A DNA stretch of 9,628 nucleotides from an uncultured bacterium (GCA_905214605.1 CAJMMY010000025.1:1-9628); one strand, 5' to 3'; numbered from the stretch's first letter, positions 1 to 6,519 are shown. Numbers and translations: made by a program. The notes: generated by a model not told the origin, from the letters alone.

Positions 1-350
1 ACCTGCTGCGCAAGGCCTTTGAGGGCGACTGGCTGCCGCCGGAGATCCTGTGGCGTGAGAAGGCTGCTTTCTCGGATGCCGTGGGCCACAGCATGGTGGA
101 CGACATCAAGGAGTACACCAACAGCCTGTACACCGACGAAGAGTTCCAGCTGCGCCGGGCCAACTACTCGGCCCACTGCATGCCCTTTACCAAGGAGAGC
201 CTGTTCTACCGGGAGATCTTCGAGAAGTATTACCACGACCAGAGCCGTACCATCGTGGATTTCTGGATGCCCAACAAGTCCTGGGAGGGCTGCAACGTGA
301 ACGACCCCTCCGCCCGGGTGTTGTCCAACTACGGTGCCAGCGGAGAATAA
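1..350 (+). CDS. asnB: Asparagine synthetase (glutamine-hydrolysing), C-terminal fragment
   Basis: This is the last 115 codons of an AsnB-type asparagine synthetase, which makes asparagine from aspartate, ATP and glutamine-derived ammonia in the cytoplasm. The gene is read from base 3 and ends with TAA at 348-350; its start lies outside the window. Only the end of the C-terminal synthetase domain is visible. Recognisable family features are the segment LPPEILWREKAAFSDAVG, matching the conserved LWRxKxxFSDxVG block of AsnB proteins, and the late NDPSARV segment near the C-terminus. The N-terminal glutaminase domain with its catalytic Cys is not in view, so glutamine dependence is inferred from family. 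All four isoleucines use ATC, unlike the ATT/ATC mix of the following genes. A strong terminator begins 12 bases after the stop. Confidence 0.93.
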   Translation, partial: LLRKAFEGDWLPPEILWREKAAFSDAVGHSMVDDIKEYTNSLYTDEEFQLRRANYSAHCMPFTKESLFYREIFEKYYHDQSRTIVDFWMPNKSWEGCNVNDPSARVLSNYGASGE

Positions 351-362
351 GGAATAATATGC

Positions 363-404
363 AAATCGGCTGTAGCAGTTTTTGTTTTGCTACAGCCGAT
401 TTTT
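363..404 (+). terminator. Rho-independent terminator of asnB
   Basis: A perfect 15-bp stem, AAATCGGCTGTAGCA (363-377) paired with TGCTACAGCCGATTT (388-402), closes a 10-base T-rich loop and runs into a T tract (400-404, then CTTT). It starts 12 bases after the asnB stop. On the minus strand the stem is followed only by GCATATTATT, so it is at best a weak terminator for the convergent PII-like gene ending at 446. No better minus-strand terminator is seen in 351-445. Confidence 0.93.
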
Positions 405-445
405 CTTTCCAATTGTTGTTTCTTGGAATCGGTATCGCTTTCCGA

Positions 446-1114
446 TTACTCCTCCAGCACCCGCAATCCGGCTACCGAGGAGATGGGCAGGGAGAATGCA
501 ATTGCACCGGCGGGGGTATTGGTGCCGCATTTTCCGGTGATTGCCTGCATGATTTTCCCTTTTTCTCCGGCTTTGGACACAATCAGAATCAATTCCTTTT
601 CTTCCGCCAAAGAAACACCGAAGAATTTTTCCGCCCGCTTTGCACCGGTGCCTTTGGCATGAAGTACCGTGCCCCCAGCAGCGCCGGCAGAGCGGGCAGC
701 GTTCATCACGGGGTCGGTATACCCCTCGTTCAGAACGACCATAATCAGTTCATAGTCGTATTTCTGCTCCGGTACGCTTTTGTCCGGTACCGCATTGTCC
801 GTTAAATATGCCAAGGTTCTTCCCCCTCCTACGCTTTTGATGGGCACGGCCAACAGAATGCCGTTGCCGGGAATGTCAATAAACAATCTGCGCTTTGCAC
901 TTCTCAAAATCTGCCGGGTCTGTTCCCCTGTTGCCACCGTGCAGATAACCGCTTTTTCCGTTGCCTCCAAACCGTACAGGTTCAGATGTTCATTGGTGGC
1001 GGTGCCCCGCCCCAACATGGTCAGAACCATGGTCACCTGCTGTTTGTGCAGTAAGGTCGTCATTTCTTCCTTTCGGGCGCGGTCCAGAATGGTAATGACA
1101 AAATTCAATTCCAT
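446..1114 (-). CDS. Tandem PII-like signalling protein (two fused P-II domains)
   Basis: This 222-residue protein appears to be two PII-like (GlnB/GlnK-fold) domains in one chain. Half one (about 1-110) begins MELNFVITIL, has LGRGTA (34-39) where the T-loop starts, and ends with IPGNGILLAVPI (81-92). Half two (about 119-222) begins YDYELIMVVL, has AKGTGA (153-158), and ends with GKCGTNTPAGAIAFSLPI (194-211), resembling the PII B-loop pattern K-x-G-x-x-x-x-G. A canonical PII is about 112 residues with a T-loop Tyr for uridylylation; no convincing equivalent is seen, so ligand and signalling probably differ. The ATG at 1114 is preferred because GGGAGGTGG (1121-1129) sits 6 bases upstream; a longer frame to 1204 lies inside the upstream gene. 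It follows the DUF1538 stop by one base, so the two are very likely co-translated. PII proteins commonly bind and gate membrane transporters, which suggests the DUF1538 protein as partner (inference). Confidence 0.82.
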   Translation of the reverse strand: MELNFVITILDRARKEEMTTLLHKQQVTMVLTMLGRGTATNEHLNLYGLEATEKAVICTVATGEQTRQILRSAKRRLFIDIPGNGILLAVPIKSVGGGRTLAYLTDNAVPDKSVPEQKYDYELIMVVLNEGYTDPVMNAARSAGAAGGTVLHAKGTGAKRAEKFFGVSLAEEKELILIVSKAGEKGKIMQAITGKCGTNTPAGAIAFSLPISSVAGLRVLEE

Positions 1115-1115
1115 A

Positions 1116-2645
1116 TCAACCCACCTCCCAAAGTTCGATAATCTCGTTGTCGTCCGGATACAGCTCCGGTACCGTCTGGGGCTGCCGTTTGGATTTGACC
1201 ACATAAATAACGCCCATAATCTGAACGGTAATCAGCGGGGTCATTGCCACCAATGCCACCAAACCGAAGGCATCGGTGAGCACATTTCCGCCCAGTGCCT
1301 GACAAGCACCCATGGCAAAGGGCAGCATAAACGATGCGGTCATGGGACCGGAGGCTACACCGCCGGAGTCAAAGGCAATGGCGGTAAACATAGGCGGCAC
1401 GAAAAAGCTCAAAGTCAGCGCGATGATGTAGCCGGGAATGAGGAACCAAAGAATGTTCCACCGCGTAATCACCCGGACCATCGCCAAGCCGTTTGCCGCG
1501 GCGATTGCCACGGAAAGGCTCAAGCCCATGGATTTTTCGGAAATTGCGCCGGCGCTGACCTCTTCCACCTGACGATTCAAGGTATGAACCGCCGGCTCTG
1601 CCCGGATAATGAACCAACCCATAAGCATGGAAAGGGGCACCAGCAGCACTTTTGTCCACCCGGAAACGATTTCCTGTCCCAATACCGTGCCCAAGGGGGA
1701 AAATCCCACGTTGACCCCCATGAGAAACAGCACCAGACCCACATAGGTATAACCCAAACCAATCAAAATCCGAATAAAGGGCACCCGGTGCAATTTCAGA
1801 GAAATCACCTGAAACACCAGAAAGAAAATCACAATGGGTGCCAAGGCAAGCACCATTTCTTTCATATACGTGGGCAGCACCCGCAGATAACTACCGGTAA
1901 TTGCCACGGTGGACAGATAGCTCTGAATCTGATTTTCAGCATAAGCGCCGGAATTGTCGTTATTATAGAAAAATCCCAGCAGCATAATGGCCAGCACCGG
2001 ACCGATGGAGCACAGCGCGACCAGACCAAAGCTGTCGCTTTCTGCGTTCTTATCGCTTCGAATGGCTGCCACACCGACGCCCATAGACATGATAAACGGC
2101 ACGGTCATGGGTCCGGTGGTCACACCGCCGGAGTCAAAAGCTACGCTGAGAAAATCCGGGTCGGACAGCGCCGCCATAGTGAATACAATGCCGTAAAAAA
2201 TCAACAGCAGCCACCGCAGCTGAATCCCGAACAGAATACGGAGCATGCAAACCATCAGAAAGAACCCGACCCCCATGCCCACCGTTGCCAGCAGAACCCC
2301 GGAATGAATATGGGGCACGTTCGCCGCCAGAACCTGCAAATCCGGCTCCGCCACCGTAATGGCCAAGCCCAACAGAAAGCTGACGCTTAAAATCAGCCAC
2401 AGCTTACGGGATTTTGTCATACGGGAACCGATGTATGTACCGATTAAGGTCATGGATTTTTCCGAGCCGAAGGAAAACAGACCCATGCCCAGAATGAGCA
2501 GCGCCGTTCCAATCAGGAAGGACAGCATCAAATCCGGCGTCACCGGAACCACAAGGAAACAGGTCGCAGCCACGATGGCCGCAATGGGCAGCACCGAGCG
2601 GACCGATTCCATCAATTTTTCATGAAGTATGGTTTTACCGACCAA
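1116..2645 (-). CDS. DUF1538 family integral membrane protein, two homologous halves
   Basis: This is a 509-residue polytopic membrane protein of the DUF1538 family, whose biochemical role I do not know. Strongly hydrophobic segments run throughout. The signature occurs twice, AFDSGGVTTGPMT (169-181) and AFDSGGVASGPMT (424-436), each followed by D-[SA]-FGLVAL (204-211 and 458-465) and preceded by an AEP motif (VAEPDL at 98, RAEPAV at 348). The spacing of about 250 residues shows an internal duplication, typical of transporters with two repeated bundles. The start is a TTG at 2645 with GAGAGGGG about 5 bases upstream; ATG at 2612 is an alternative with a poor ribosome binding site. The gene ends in TGA, one base before the PII-like gene. 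The conserved, small-residue-rich, membrane-embedded GPMT/DSGG motifs and the PII-like partner suggest a ligand-gated transporter or channel, but the substrate is unknown. Confidence 0.87.
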   Translation of the reverse strand: MVGKTILHEKLMESVRSVLPIAAIVAATCFLVVPVTPDLMLSFLIGTALLILGMGLFSFGSEKSMTLIGTYIGSRMTKSRKLWLILSVSFLLGLAITVAEPDLQVLAANVPHIHSGVLLATVGMGVGFFLMVCMLRILFGIQLRWLLLIFYGIVFTMAALSDPDFLSVAFDSGGVTTGPMTVPFIMSMGVGVAAIRSDKNAESDSFGLVALCSIGPVLAIMLLGFFYNNDNSGAYAENQIQSYLSTVAITGSYLRVLPTYMKEMVLALAPIVIFFLVFQVISLKLHRVPFIRILIGLGYTYVGLVLFLMGVNVGFSPLGTVLGQEIVSGWTKVLLVPLSMLMGWFIIRAEPAVHTLNRQVEEVSAGAISEKSMGLSLSVAIAAANGLAMVRVITRWNILWFLIPGYIIALTLSFFVPPMFTAIAFDSGGVASGPMTASFMLPFAMGACQALGGNVLTDAFGLVALVAMTPLITVQIMGVIYVVKSKRQPQTVPELYPDDNEIIELWEVG

Positions 2646-2688
2646 AGGGACCCCTCTCTTTTTCTTGCAAAATATTTCGAGATACGAT

Positions 2689-2697
2689 AGTATAACA
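2689..2697 (-). promoter_or_regulatory. Extended -10 promoter of the DUF1538/PII-like operon
   Basis: Read on the minus strand, TGTTATACT gives an extended -10 (TGn plus TATACT). No convincing -35 box is present at 16-18 bp, as is usual for extended -10 promoters. Transcription would start near 2682, giving a leader of about 37 bases before the TTG start at 2645. It lies back to back with the promoter of the TIM-barrel gene. Confidence 0.55.
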
Positions 2698-2779
2698 CAG
2701 AAGGCTGAAGAATATATGAAATTTTTCCAAACAGATTCAACAAAAAGCCAAAACTGTCCATAATTTTGTCATATTTTTC

Positions 2780-2788
2780 TGGTACAAT
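2780..2788 (+). promoter_or_regulatory. Extended -10 promoter of the TIM-barrel gene
   Basis: TGGTACAAT at 2780-2788 is an extended -10 element (TGn plus TACAAT). No good -35 box stands at 17 bp; a TTGTCA at 2766 is too close. Transcription would start near 2795, about 29 bases before the ATG at 2824. The flanking sequence 2700-2780 is AT-rich and holds no other gene. Confidence 0.55.
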
Positions 2789-2811
2789 ACCCCCAAAATA
2801 ACGACACAGAA

Positions 2812-2816
2812 CGGAG
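2812..2816 (+). promoter_or_regulatory. Ribosome binding site deciding the start at 2824
   Basis: CGGAG lies 7 bases before ATG 2824 and only 1 base before ATG 2818. The spacing excludes the earlier ATG as the main start and shortens the protein by two residues. Confidence 0.65.
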
Positions 2817-2823
2817 TATGCCT

Positions 2824-3504
2824 ATGTACATCAAAATCGAAGACAATCGGCCCCATATCACCAGCCGGCTGCGCAGTCACATTCTGAATATTCCCCCGGA
2901 GGCTCGTATGTCCAGCGGTATTGTCATCAACGGACGGCGCATTAAAAGTCTGGTGTTTACAACGGACATTGCCATTATCCGAAACTGCGATGCAGACGCT
3001 GTACTGGCGGTCTATCCCTTTACCCCGCAGCAGACCATTTCCGAGGCTCTGATTCAGAATTCTTCCATTCCCGTGCTGTGCGGCGTAGGCGGCGGAACCA
3101 CGCAAGGTATGCGCACCACCATGCTGGCTTGGGACGCGGAATCTCAGGGCGCCATGGGCGTTGTGGTCAATGCCCCCATGAGCAATGAAGACATTCGGAA
3201 CATCTGCAAAGTTGTGGACATTCCCGTGGTAGTCACGGTGCTGAACGAGCATACGGACATTGCCGCCCGGTTGGACGCAGGCGCCACCATTTTGAACGTC
3301 TCTGCGGCAGACCGGACCCCGGAGGTCATTCGCGCCATTCGGAAGGACTTCCCCAACATTCCCATCATCGGAACCGGCGGCCCCACCGGTGAATCCATTC
3401 GCCGCACCATTGAAGCCGGTGCCAATGCCATCAGCTATACCCCGTCCAGCACCAAAACCCTGTTCTCCACCATGATGGACGACTACCGTACCAGAGAAGA
3501 TTAA
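2824..3504 (+). CDS. TIM-barrel protein of unknown function (Clostridial 'hydrolase' family)
   Basis: This is a 226-residue soluble protein with the alternating strand/helix rhythm of a beta/alpha barrel: strands such as IAIIRN, AVLAVYP, IPVLCGVGG, AMGVVVNAP, IPVVVTVL, ATILNVSA, IPIIGTGG and AISYTP follow in order. GTGGPTGE (183-190) followed by IEAGANAISYTPSS (196-209) resembles the phosphate-binding loops of ribulose-phosphate-binding barrels such as the tryptophan or thiamine pathway enzymes. GVGGGTTQG (87-95) may be another ligand loop. Closely similar proteins are common in Clostridia and usually labelled only 'hydrolase', so the reaction is unknown to me. ATG 2824 is chosen over in-frame ATG 2818 because CGGAG (2812-2816) is 7 bases from the former and 1 base from the latter. 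It is monocistronic, with its own promoter and terminator. Confidence 0.8.
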   Translation: MYIKIEDNRPHITSRLRSHILNIPPEARMSSGIVINGRRIKSLVFTTDIAIIRNCDADAVLAVYPFTPQQTISEALIQNSSIPVLCGVGGGTTQGMRTTMLAWDAESQGAMGVVVNAPMSNEDIRNICKVVDIPVVVTVLNEHTDIAARLDAGATILNVSAADRTPEVIRAIRKDFPNIPIIGTGGPTGESIRRTIEAGANAISYTPSSTKTLFSTMMDDYRTRED

Positions 3505-3519
3505 GGATACTTTCCATAG

Positions 3520-3550
3520 CAAAAACGCACCGAAATTCGGTGCGTTTTTG
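3520..3550. terminator. Bidirectional terminator between convergent genes
   Basis: CAAAAACGCACCGAA (3520-3534) is the exact reverse complement of TTCGGTGCGTTTTTG (3536-3550), giving a GC core of about 8 bp with a 3-base loop. It is flanked by A5 on one side and T5 on the other, so it works as a stem plus U tract in both directions. It starts 15 bases after the TIM-barrel stop and abuts the stop codon of the ArsR gene at 3551-3553. Confidence 0.93.
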
Positions 3551-3877
3551 TTATTCGTCATGTGCACCTTCCGGTTCCAGAACGTGTTCCAGACCGGTTT
3601 TCAAGATGGTTTGAATATGGTCGTCAATCAGACGGTAATAGATGCTTTTCCCGGCGCGGCGGTTGCCCACCACAGCCATCTGCTTGAGAAACCGCAGCTG
3701 ATGGGAGGTGGCGGATTGACTGATGCCCACTGCCTCGGCAATTTCGCTGACGCACTTTTCCCCGTCAATCAGCTGAAAGAGAACCTTGACCCGGGTGCAG
3801 TCCGAGAAAACAGTATAAAAATCGGCCAGTTTCTGCAGCACGGTTTCTTCCGGCTGCGTCCGAGCTGTCTGCTCCAC
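3551..3877 (-). CDS. ArsR/SmtB-family zinc-responsive repressor
   Basis: This is a 108-residue winged-helix repressor of the ArsR/SmtB family. The recognition region GISQSATSHQLRFL (51-64) is followed by the wing NRRAGKSIYYRL. The C-terminal helix carries D85, H87, H98 and E101, exactly the D-x-H-x10-H-x2-E alpha-5 ligand set of the zinc sensor SmtB. The ArsR-type CVC motif is reduced to one Cys (C42, in KCVSEI). This predicts a Zn(II) sensor, with Co(II) or Cd(II) possible, that leaves DNA when metal binds. The likely target is the TGAACA-CT-TGTTCA operator upstream of the metal ATPase gene on the same strand. The GTG at 3877 is chosen because GTGAGG lies 9 bases upstream; a longer form starting at GTG 3892 (113 residues) has no good ribosome binding site. 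The gene lies downstream of the ATPase gene, with a possible promoter of its own. Confidence 0.9.
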   Translation of the reverse strand: MEQTARTQPEETVLQKLADFYTVFSDCTRVKVLFQLIDGEKCVSEIAEAVGISQSATSHQLRFLKQMAVVGNRRAGKSIYYRLIDDHIQTILKTGLEHVLEPEGAHDE

Positions 3878-3918
3878 GGAGATTCGCCTCACTTCCCAAA
3901 AATTTCAGAGTATCTGTT

Positions 3919-3947
3919 ATTTTAACAAGTTTTCCGCTTTTTTGCAA
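3919..3947 (-). promoter_or_regulatory. Possible promoter of the ArsR gene
   Basis: On the minus strand TTGCAA (3947-3942), a 17-bp spacer and TAAAAT (3924-3919) make a plausible sigma-A promoter starting near 3912. A short dyad CAGA-GTA-TCTG (3906-3916) overlaps the predicted start point but does not match the ATPase operator. The gene may also be reached by readthrough from the ATPase. Confidence 0.45.
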
Positions 3948-3973
3948 TGCCCGAGATTTTTTCCCGGGCATTG
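3945..3973. other. Hairpin in the ATPase-ArsR gap
   Basis: CAATGCCCG (3945-3953) pairs perfectly with CGGGCATTG (3965-3973) around an 11-base loop, 9 bases after the ATPase stop. In the direction of the genes (minus) the stem is followed by CAAAAAAGCGG, so it lacks the U tract of a terminator; a T-rich tail (TTTGTTT) is present only on the plus side, where no gene would need it. It could slow 3' decay of the ATPase mRNA or weaken readthrough. Its left arm overlaps the possible -35 box of the ArsR gene. Confidence 0.6.
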
Positions 3974-3982
3974 TTTGTTTAA

Positions 3983-6496
3983 TCATGCTTTTTGTAGAGA
4001 ATCCGAATTGAGAATACAAATGATGGAAACACCGGTATCCGCAAACACAGCGGTCCACATATTGGCGTGTCCGGTCAGACCCAGAATCATAATCAGGAAC
4101 TTGATGACCAGCGCAATCACCACATTTTCCCGGGCGATGCGGTTGGTTGACCGGGCAATGCGAATGGACTGGGGAATGGCGGAAACGTCTCCGGTCATGA
4201 ACACCACGTCGGCAGCTTCAATGGCGGCGTCTGCGCCGGTGCCCATGGCTGCGCCCACGTCTGCGCCGGCCAACACCGGAGCATCGTTGATGCCGTCGCC
4301 CACAAACATCACCTGACCGTGTTTTTCCCGCAGTTTCTGCAGCACGTCAAACTTCTGCTGTGGCAGCAGCTTGGCATGAACTTCCCGGATTCCCGCGGTT
4401 TCCGCCACCCGGTCGGCGCTTGCCTGGGCGTCACCGGTGAGCATGGCGGTGGTAATGTTCATGGCATCCAATGCCTGCACGGCATCTTTCGCATCGGCTT
4501 TCAGCGTATCGTCAATCTGAATGGTGCCGATATACTGTCCGTTGCGGGCCATCAGCACTTCCGTGCCCACGGTTTCCGGCGCTCCGGTGAGGTCGATTCC
4601 ATGCTCCTGCATCAAACGGCGGTTGCCGCACAGCAGCTCCTGACCATGGAGCATGGCCGCAATGCCGGAGCCGGCCGTTTCTTTCATGCTGTCCGGGGTT
4701 TCAACGGTCAGACCTTTTTCTTTGGCCGCCGCCACAATGCTCAAGCCGATGGGGTGGGTGGAATTCCGCTCGCAAGCGGCAGCCATCGCCAACAATTCAT
4801 CGGCATCGGTGTTTCCGTGGGGCACAGCAGCCTGCACAATGAAATTGCCTTGGGTAATGGTGCCGGTTTTATCCATCGCAACGGCCTGCACCTTGCACAG
4901 AGATTCCAGTGCCACGCCGCCTTTAAACAGAATTCCCGCTTTGGAGCCCCGACCGATGCCGCAGAAGAATGCCAAGGGCACACTGAGCACCAGCGCACAA
5001 GGGCAGGAAATGACCAGGAAGGTCAGTGCAGTGTAAACCCAATAACTCCAGTTGCCAGTGACCACAGAGGGCACTACGGCGGTGACAAGGGCCAGCAGAC
5101 ACACAAGCGGTGTGTAATACCTGCAGAATCGGGTAATGAATCGGTCAATTTGCGGTTTGGAGGCAGCGGCATTTTCCACGGCATCCAAAATGCGGGTCAC
5201 CATGGATTCGGACAAGGGCTTTTCCACCAGAACTTTCAGCGCGCCGTTCTGATTCACGCAGCCGGAAGTGACGCTGCTGCCCACCACCACTTTTACGGGG
5301 ACCGGCTCGCCGGTAATGGCAGAGGTGTCCAGATAGCTTTCGCCCTCTACTACGGTGCCGTCCAGAGGGATTCGGTCGCCGGGGCGGACCAAAACCACAT
5401 CGCCCACCTTGGCATCTTCCGCCGGGAGCACCTTAACGGTGTTTCCGGAAACCACGCTGACCACTTCCGGCCGCATATCCACAGCGCCCATAATCTGGCT
5501 GCGGCTGCGCTGGGTGGCAACGGTTTCGAACAGCTCACCGACGCGGTAGAACAGCATCACGCCCAGAGCTTCCGGGTATTCGCCAATGAGAAACGCGCCG
5601 ATGGTGGCAATGGACATCAGGAAATTTTCATCAAACACCTGACCGCGGCACAGATTCTGGAATGCCGCCCAGATGACCTCGCCGCCGCAAATCAGATAGC
5701 CCGCCAACATGGTAAACAGATAAGCGCGGTCGGAAATCACGCTGAAATGATGGAGCAGACCGCCCCCCAACAACAAAATGGCGCTGACTGCAATAATCAG
5801 CAAATTCTGACGCAGTTCCTTTTTGCTGTCCGCCTCAGCGGCTTTCACCGCGTCTGCCCCGGGAGACAGCCGCTGATAAGGCACAACCTCCACGTCCGGC
5901 TCCAATGCATGCACCACGGATTCCAGTTTCGGCAGCAATCGGTCCTGATTGGCCGCCGCCAAACGCAGCTGCTTGGTCGCATAGACCACGCTGGCATATT
6001 CCACTTCCGGCATAGCCTGAATTTTCTGCTCAATCTTGGCCGCACAGTTGGGGCAGTCCAATCCCTCCAGAATGTAAATCCGCTGCTCCGTTTTGGTCAC
6101 GGGCATGGCTTTTTCCGGTGTTTCCCCACCCTCATGATGGTGATGATGCTCGTGGTCGTGTCCGCAGCCGCACTCCTCATCATGGTGATGGTGCTCGTGG
6201 TCGTGACCGCAGCCGCACTCTTCATCATGGTGATGGTGCTCATGGTCATGTCCGCAGCCGCACTCTTCATCATGGTGGTGATGCTCATGGTCGTGTCCGC
6301 AGCCGCACTCTCCATCATGGTGATGATGCTCATGGTCGTGTCCGCAGCCGCACTCCTCATCGTGGTGATGGTGCTCATGGTCGTGACCGCAGCCGCACTC
6401 CTCATCATGGTGATGATGCTCATGGTCATGACCGCAGCCGCATGCACAGAATTCTTCTTCCTCTGTATGGTGACGGTGTTCCAATTCTTCAGACAT
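3983..6496 (-). CDS. cadA: PIB-type Zn/Cd-exporting P-type ATPase with His/Cys repeat N-terminus
   Basis: This 837-residue pump is predicted to export Zn(II)/Cd(II) across the cytoplasmic membrane using ATP. In order it has a His/Cys repeat array (19-123), one HMA metal-binding domain with GLDCPNC (145-151), and about eight membrane segments. It carries the actuator TGE (395-397), the transmembrane metal motif CPC (498-500), DKTGT with the phosphorylated D542, the HP pair (581-582), TGD (687-689) and GDGINDAP (733-740). K799 and D820 (in FADTG) near the end match the Lys and Asp that mark the Zn/Cd/Pb subgroup (ZntA/CadA). The start at ATG 6496 is supported by AGGAGGTG 7 bases upstream; a frame open to 6541 would begin inside the operator. 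The SmtB-type repressor gene downstream and the operator upstream support zinc-induced expression. Symbols cadA and zntA are both used for this group; metal preference is inferred. Confidence 0.95.
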   Translation of the reverse strand: MSEELEHRHHTEEEEFCACGCGHDHEHHHHDEECGCGHDHEHHHHDEECGCGHDHEHHHHDGECGCGHDHEHHHHDEECGCGHDHEHHHHDEECGCGHDHEHHHHDEECGCGHDHEHHHHHEGGETPEKAMPVTKTEQRIYILEGLDCPNCAAKIEQKIQAMPEVEYASVVYATKQLRLAAANQDRLLPKLESVVHALEPDVEVVPYQRLSPGADAVKAAEADSKKELRQNLLIIAVSAILLLGGGLLHHFSVISDRAYLFTMLAGYLICGGEVIWAAFQNLCRGQVFDENFLMSIATIGAFLIGEYPEALGVMLFYRVGELFETVATQRSRSQIMGAVDMRPEVVSVVSGNTVKVLPAEDAKVGDVVLVRPGDRIPLDGTVVEGESYLDTSAITGEPVPVKVVVGSSVTSGCVNQNGALKVLVEKPLSESMVTRILDAVENAAASKPQIDRFITRFCRYYTPLVCLLALVTAVVPSVVTGNWSYWVYTALTFLVISCPCALVLSVPLAFFCGIGRGSKAGILFKGGVALESLCKVQAVAMDKTGTITQGNFIVQAAVPHGNTDADELLAMAAACERNSTHPIGLSIVAAAKEKGLTVETPDSMKETAGSGIAAMLHGQELLCGNRRLMQEHGIDLTGAPETVGTEVLMARNGQYIGTIQIDDTLKADAKDAVQALDAMNITTAMLTGDAQASADRVAETAGIREVHAKLLPQQKFDVLQKLREKHGQVMFVGDGINDAPVLAGADVGAAMGTGADAAIEAADVVFMTGDVSAIPQSIRIARSTNRIARENVVIALVIKFLIMILGLTGHANMWTAVFADTGVSIICILNSDSLQKA
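6128..6442 (-). repeat. Seven-copy 45-bp tandem repeat coding for a metal-binding array
   Basis: Seven contiguous 45-bp units encode the 15-residue unit CGCGHDHEHHHHDEE at residues 19-123 of the ATPase. Units 1, 2, 4, 5 and 6 have identical protein sequence; unit 3 has DGE in place of DEE, and the last ends HHEG. Most DNA differences are silent (CAT/CAC, GGT/GGA, GAA/GAG). The array holds 43 His and 14 Cys. Because 45 is a multiple of three, gain or loss of units keeps the reading frame. Confidence 0.97.
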
Positions 6497-6503
6497 GGAA
6501 ATG

Positions 6504-6511
6504 CACCTCCT
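6504..6511 (-). promoter_or_regulatory. Ribosome binding site deciding the ATPase start
   Basis: AGGAGGTG on the minus strand lies 7 bases before ATG 6496. This near-perfect site fixes the start at MSEELEH and excludes the upstream in-frame ATG at 6541. Confidence 0.9.
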
Positions 6512-6519
6512 GTAAATTT

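Noticed and set aside
407..447. Small inverted repeats TTCCAA/TTGGAA (407-428) and AATCGG/CCGATT (427-447) near the end of the PII-like gene
   Set aside because: Stems are only 6 bp and neither is followed by a T tract on the minus strand, so they are not credible terminators.
780..2390. A 536-codon open frame on the plus strand opposite the PII-like and DUF1538 genes
   Set aside because: It is antisense to two recognisable genes, its product has no family signature, and it is rich in His/Gln/Asn as expected of shadow frames.
2711..2720. AATATATGAA identical to the left arm of the ATPase operator (6521-6530)
   Set aside because: Only one half-site is present; the right arm TGTTCA is missing, so a repressor site here is not supported.
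6128..6442. CRISPR-like appearance of the regular 45-bp repeats
   Set aside because: Units are contiguous with no spacers and are in frame in a P-type ATPase gene; this is a coding tandem repeat.
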